The notes below the pieces were generated by a model. The model did no database searches. It was not told the origin of the DNA and was given only the letters and a program-made list of their open reading frames with translations. Shown one piece after another: positions 6,192-7,149 of a stretch of 7,149 nt of DNA; position 1 is the stretch's first letter; each line of letters begins with the position of its first letter. This stretch comes from an uncultured Muribaculaceae bacterium (lineage in GTDB: Bacteria > Bacteroidota > Bacteroidia > Bacteroidales > Muribaculaceae). The DNA is taken from the NCBI GenBank assembly GCA_910586175.1, contig CAJUIJ010000025.1, positions 11,678-18,826 of the forward strand, in the 5' to 3' direction. Both the position numbers and the translations under genes were made by a program.

Positions 6192-7149
6192 TGAAAAAGA
6201 TATATATAACAGCAGCATTTGCAGCGGCACTCTCAATAGGAGCTATCGCCCAGACATTGGTAGTGACTCCCAAGTCCGGACAGGCAGTCCGTTTCAAGAT
6301 TGCAGAGATTGAGAGCCTCACTTTCGAGGAAGAAGTTGACCTGACCGATGCAACTTTGCTCTCGGAGGGTGAAACTGCCAATTGTTATATCGTGAAACCC
6401 GGCTCGAAAGTGGCTTTCAGCGTCGCAGTCAAGGGCAACTCTGATCAGAGTGTCGGCGATGTGGCCGACGTCAGCCTTGTGTGGCAGGATGCCAACGGAC
6501 TTGTGAACAAGCTCCAATATGCAGCCGCCGACAAAATGGCTGTGGCCGAAATTGCCGCAAAGAGCGGCAACGCACTTGTGGCAGCACTCGATGCAGAGGG
6601 AAGGACATTGTGGAGCTGGCACTTGTGGATCACCGACTATGACCCTGACCTATCAGCCTATACCACAACTGCCAACTCATCCGGAACCACATGGACATTT
6701 ATGGACCGCAACTTGGGCGCAATGAGCGCAACCCCGACTGATGGCTTCGCCACACATGGCATGATATATCAGTGGGGACGCAAGGACCCGTTTCCCGCAC
6801 CGGTGGCAGAAACCATGCTTGATGAGCAATATAATTACATCGACGGCATGGATGGAGAGGCCACTCTCTATGACATAGAGGGGAAAGTGCTTACGAAAAT
6901 CAAGGATATCTCCGACATACATGGCTCGCTTGAGAAGTCCATAGCCAACCCTATGACGTTCTACTACATGACCTATGAGTTTACAGGCGAGAAGGATGAA
7001 TATGGAGAGGAGATTGTGCTCAATGACCCTCGCACGGGAGACTGGACCGACACGAGCGATGACGACTTCTGGGGCGGAGTGTCTGACACGAAGAGCATGT
7101 ATGACCCCTGCCCTCCGGGTTGGAGAGTTCCTGCTTGCGATGCCGACGG
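6191..7149 (+). CDS. Secreted FISUMP-domain / fimbrillin-like protein, 3'-partial
   Basis: 319 complete codons are visible before the right edge, with no stop. The signal peptide is MKKIYITAAF... with probable cleavage at AIA-QT (residue 20 or 21). Residues 22-48 form a short N-terminal motif ending IAEIESLTFEEE, like that of the preceding protein. Residues about 60-153 match a domain common in Bacteroidales surface proteins, with TANCYIVKPG (62-71), VSLVWQDANGLV and LWSWHLWITDYDPD (140-153). Then come WTFMDRNLGAMSATP (168-182) and GMIYQWGRKDPFP (190-202), and the start of the FISUMP (Fibrobacter succinogenes major paralogous) signature YDPCPPGWRVP (304-314). Such proteins are exported, often as cell-surface or fimbria-like components, and their precise roles are mostly unknown. 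The start ATG overlaps the upstream TGA (ATGA), implying translational coupling and one promoter at 5635-5666. C-terminal sorting signals, if any, lie outside the window. Confidence 0.88.
   Translation, partial: MKKIYITAAFAAALSIGAIAQTLVVTPKSGQAVRFKIAEIESLTFEEEVDLTDATLLSEGETANCYIVKPGSKVAFSVAVKGNSDQSVGDVADVSLVWQDANGLVNKLQYAAADKMAVAEIAAKSGNALVAALDAEGRTLWSWHLWITDYDPDLSAYTTTANSSGTTWTFMDRNLGAMSATPTDGFATHGMIYQWGRKDPFPAPVAETMLDEQYNYIDGMDGEATLYDIEGKVLTKIKDISDIHGSLEKSIANPMTFYYMTYEFTGEKDEYGEEIVLNDPRTGDWTDTSDDDFWGGVSDTKSMYDPCPPGWRVPACDAD

Noticed and set aside
5745..6236. Minus-strand open frame opposite the small secreted protein
   Set aside because: It spans the ATGA junction of two well-supported + strand genes and has no recognisable domain or start context.

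Overview
The window reads as accessory chromosome from a member of the Bacteroidota, most likely order Bacteroidales (a gut Muribaculaceae- or Prevotella-like organism; the genus cannot be fixed from this sequence). Four things point there. All protein families are typical of that group. None of the three visible gene starts has a Shine-Dalgarno sequence. The one clear promoter has the Bacteroides TTTG / TAnnTTTG form. Three proteins end in a 'GxYI...K' tail resembling the type A C-terminal sorting domain of the type IX secretion system (T9SS). All four genes lie on the + strand and all appear to encode exported proteins.

Layout. (1) Positions 3-1931: a subtilisin-like S8 serine peptidase whose 5' end lies outside the window. 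The Asp, His and oxyanion-Asn motifs are followed by a large inserted domain, then an in-frame TGA at 1113-1115, then the catalytic Ser and the sorting tail in the same frame. The TGA sits where TGG (Trp) would fit, so the gene looks broken by one base change unless the base is an assembly error. (2) Positions 1951-5541, 19 bases downstream and probably in the same operon: a 1196-residue secreted leucine-rich-repeat protein. It consists of three tandem modules, each made of a beta-rich leader, an LRR block, a cap motif and an Ig-like domain, followed by a short sorting-type tail. (3) Positions 5542-5696: an intergenic stretch with a 14-base palindrome, a strong intrinsic terminator and a Bacteroides-type promoter, which separates two transcription units. 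(4) Positions 5697-6191: a 164-residue secreted protein of unknown function with two short N-terminal 'IxxI.xitF' motifs and a sorting-type tail. (5) Positions 6191-7149 and beyond: a secreted FISUMP/fimbrillin-like protein. It overlaps the previous gene by one base (ATGA) and runs off the right edge.

Taken together this is a surface or secreted-protein locus: a protease next to a large LRR adhesin-like protein, then a separately promoted pair of small and large exported proteins that share an N-terminal motif. No RNA genes, CRISPR arrays, insertion sequences or phage genes were seen. I did not find a clearly new biological system. The most unusual items are the nonsense codon splitting the protease's catalytic triad, the three-module LRR architecture, and the small motif-plus-tail protein coupled to the FISUMP gene.
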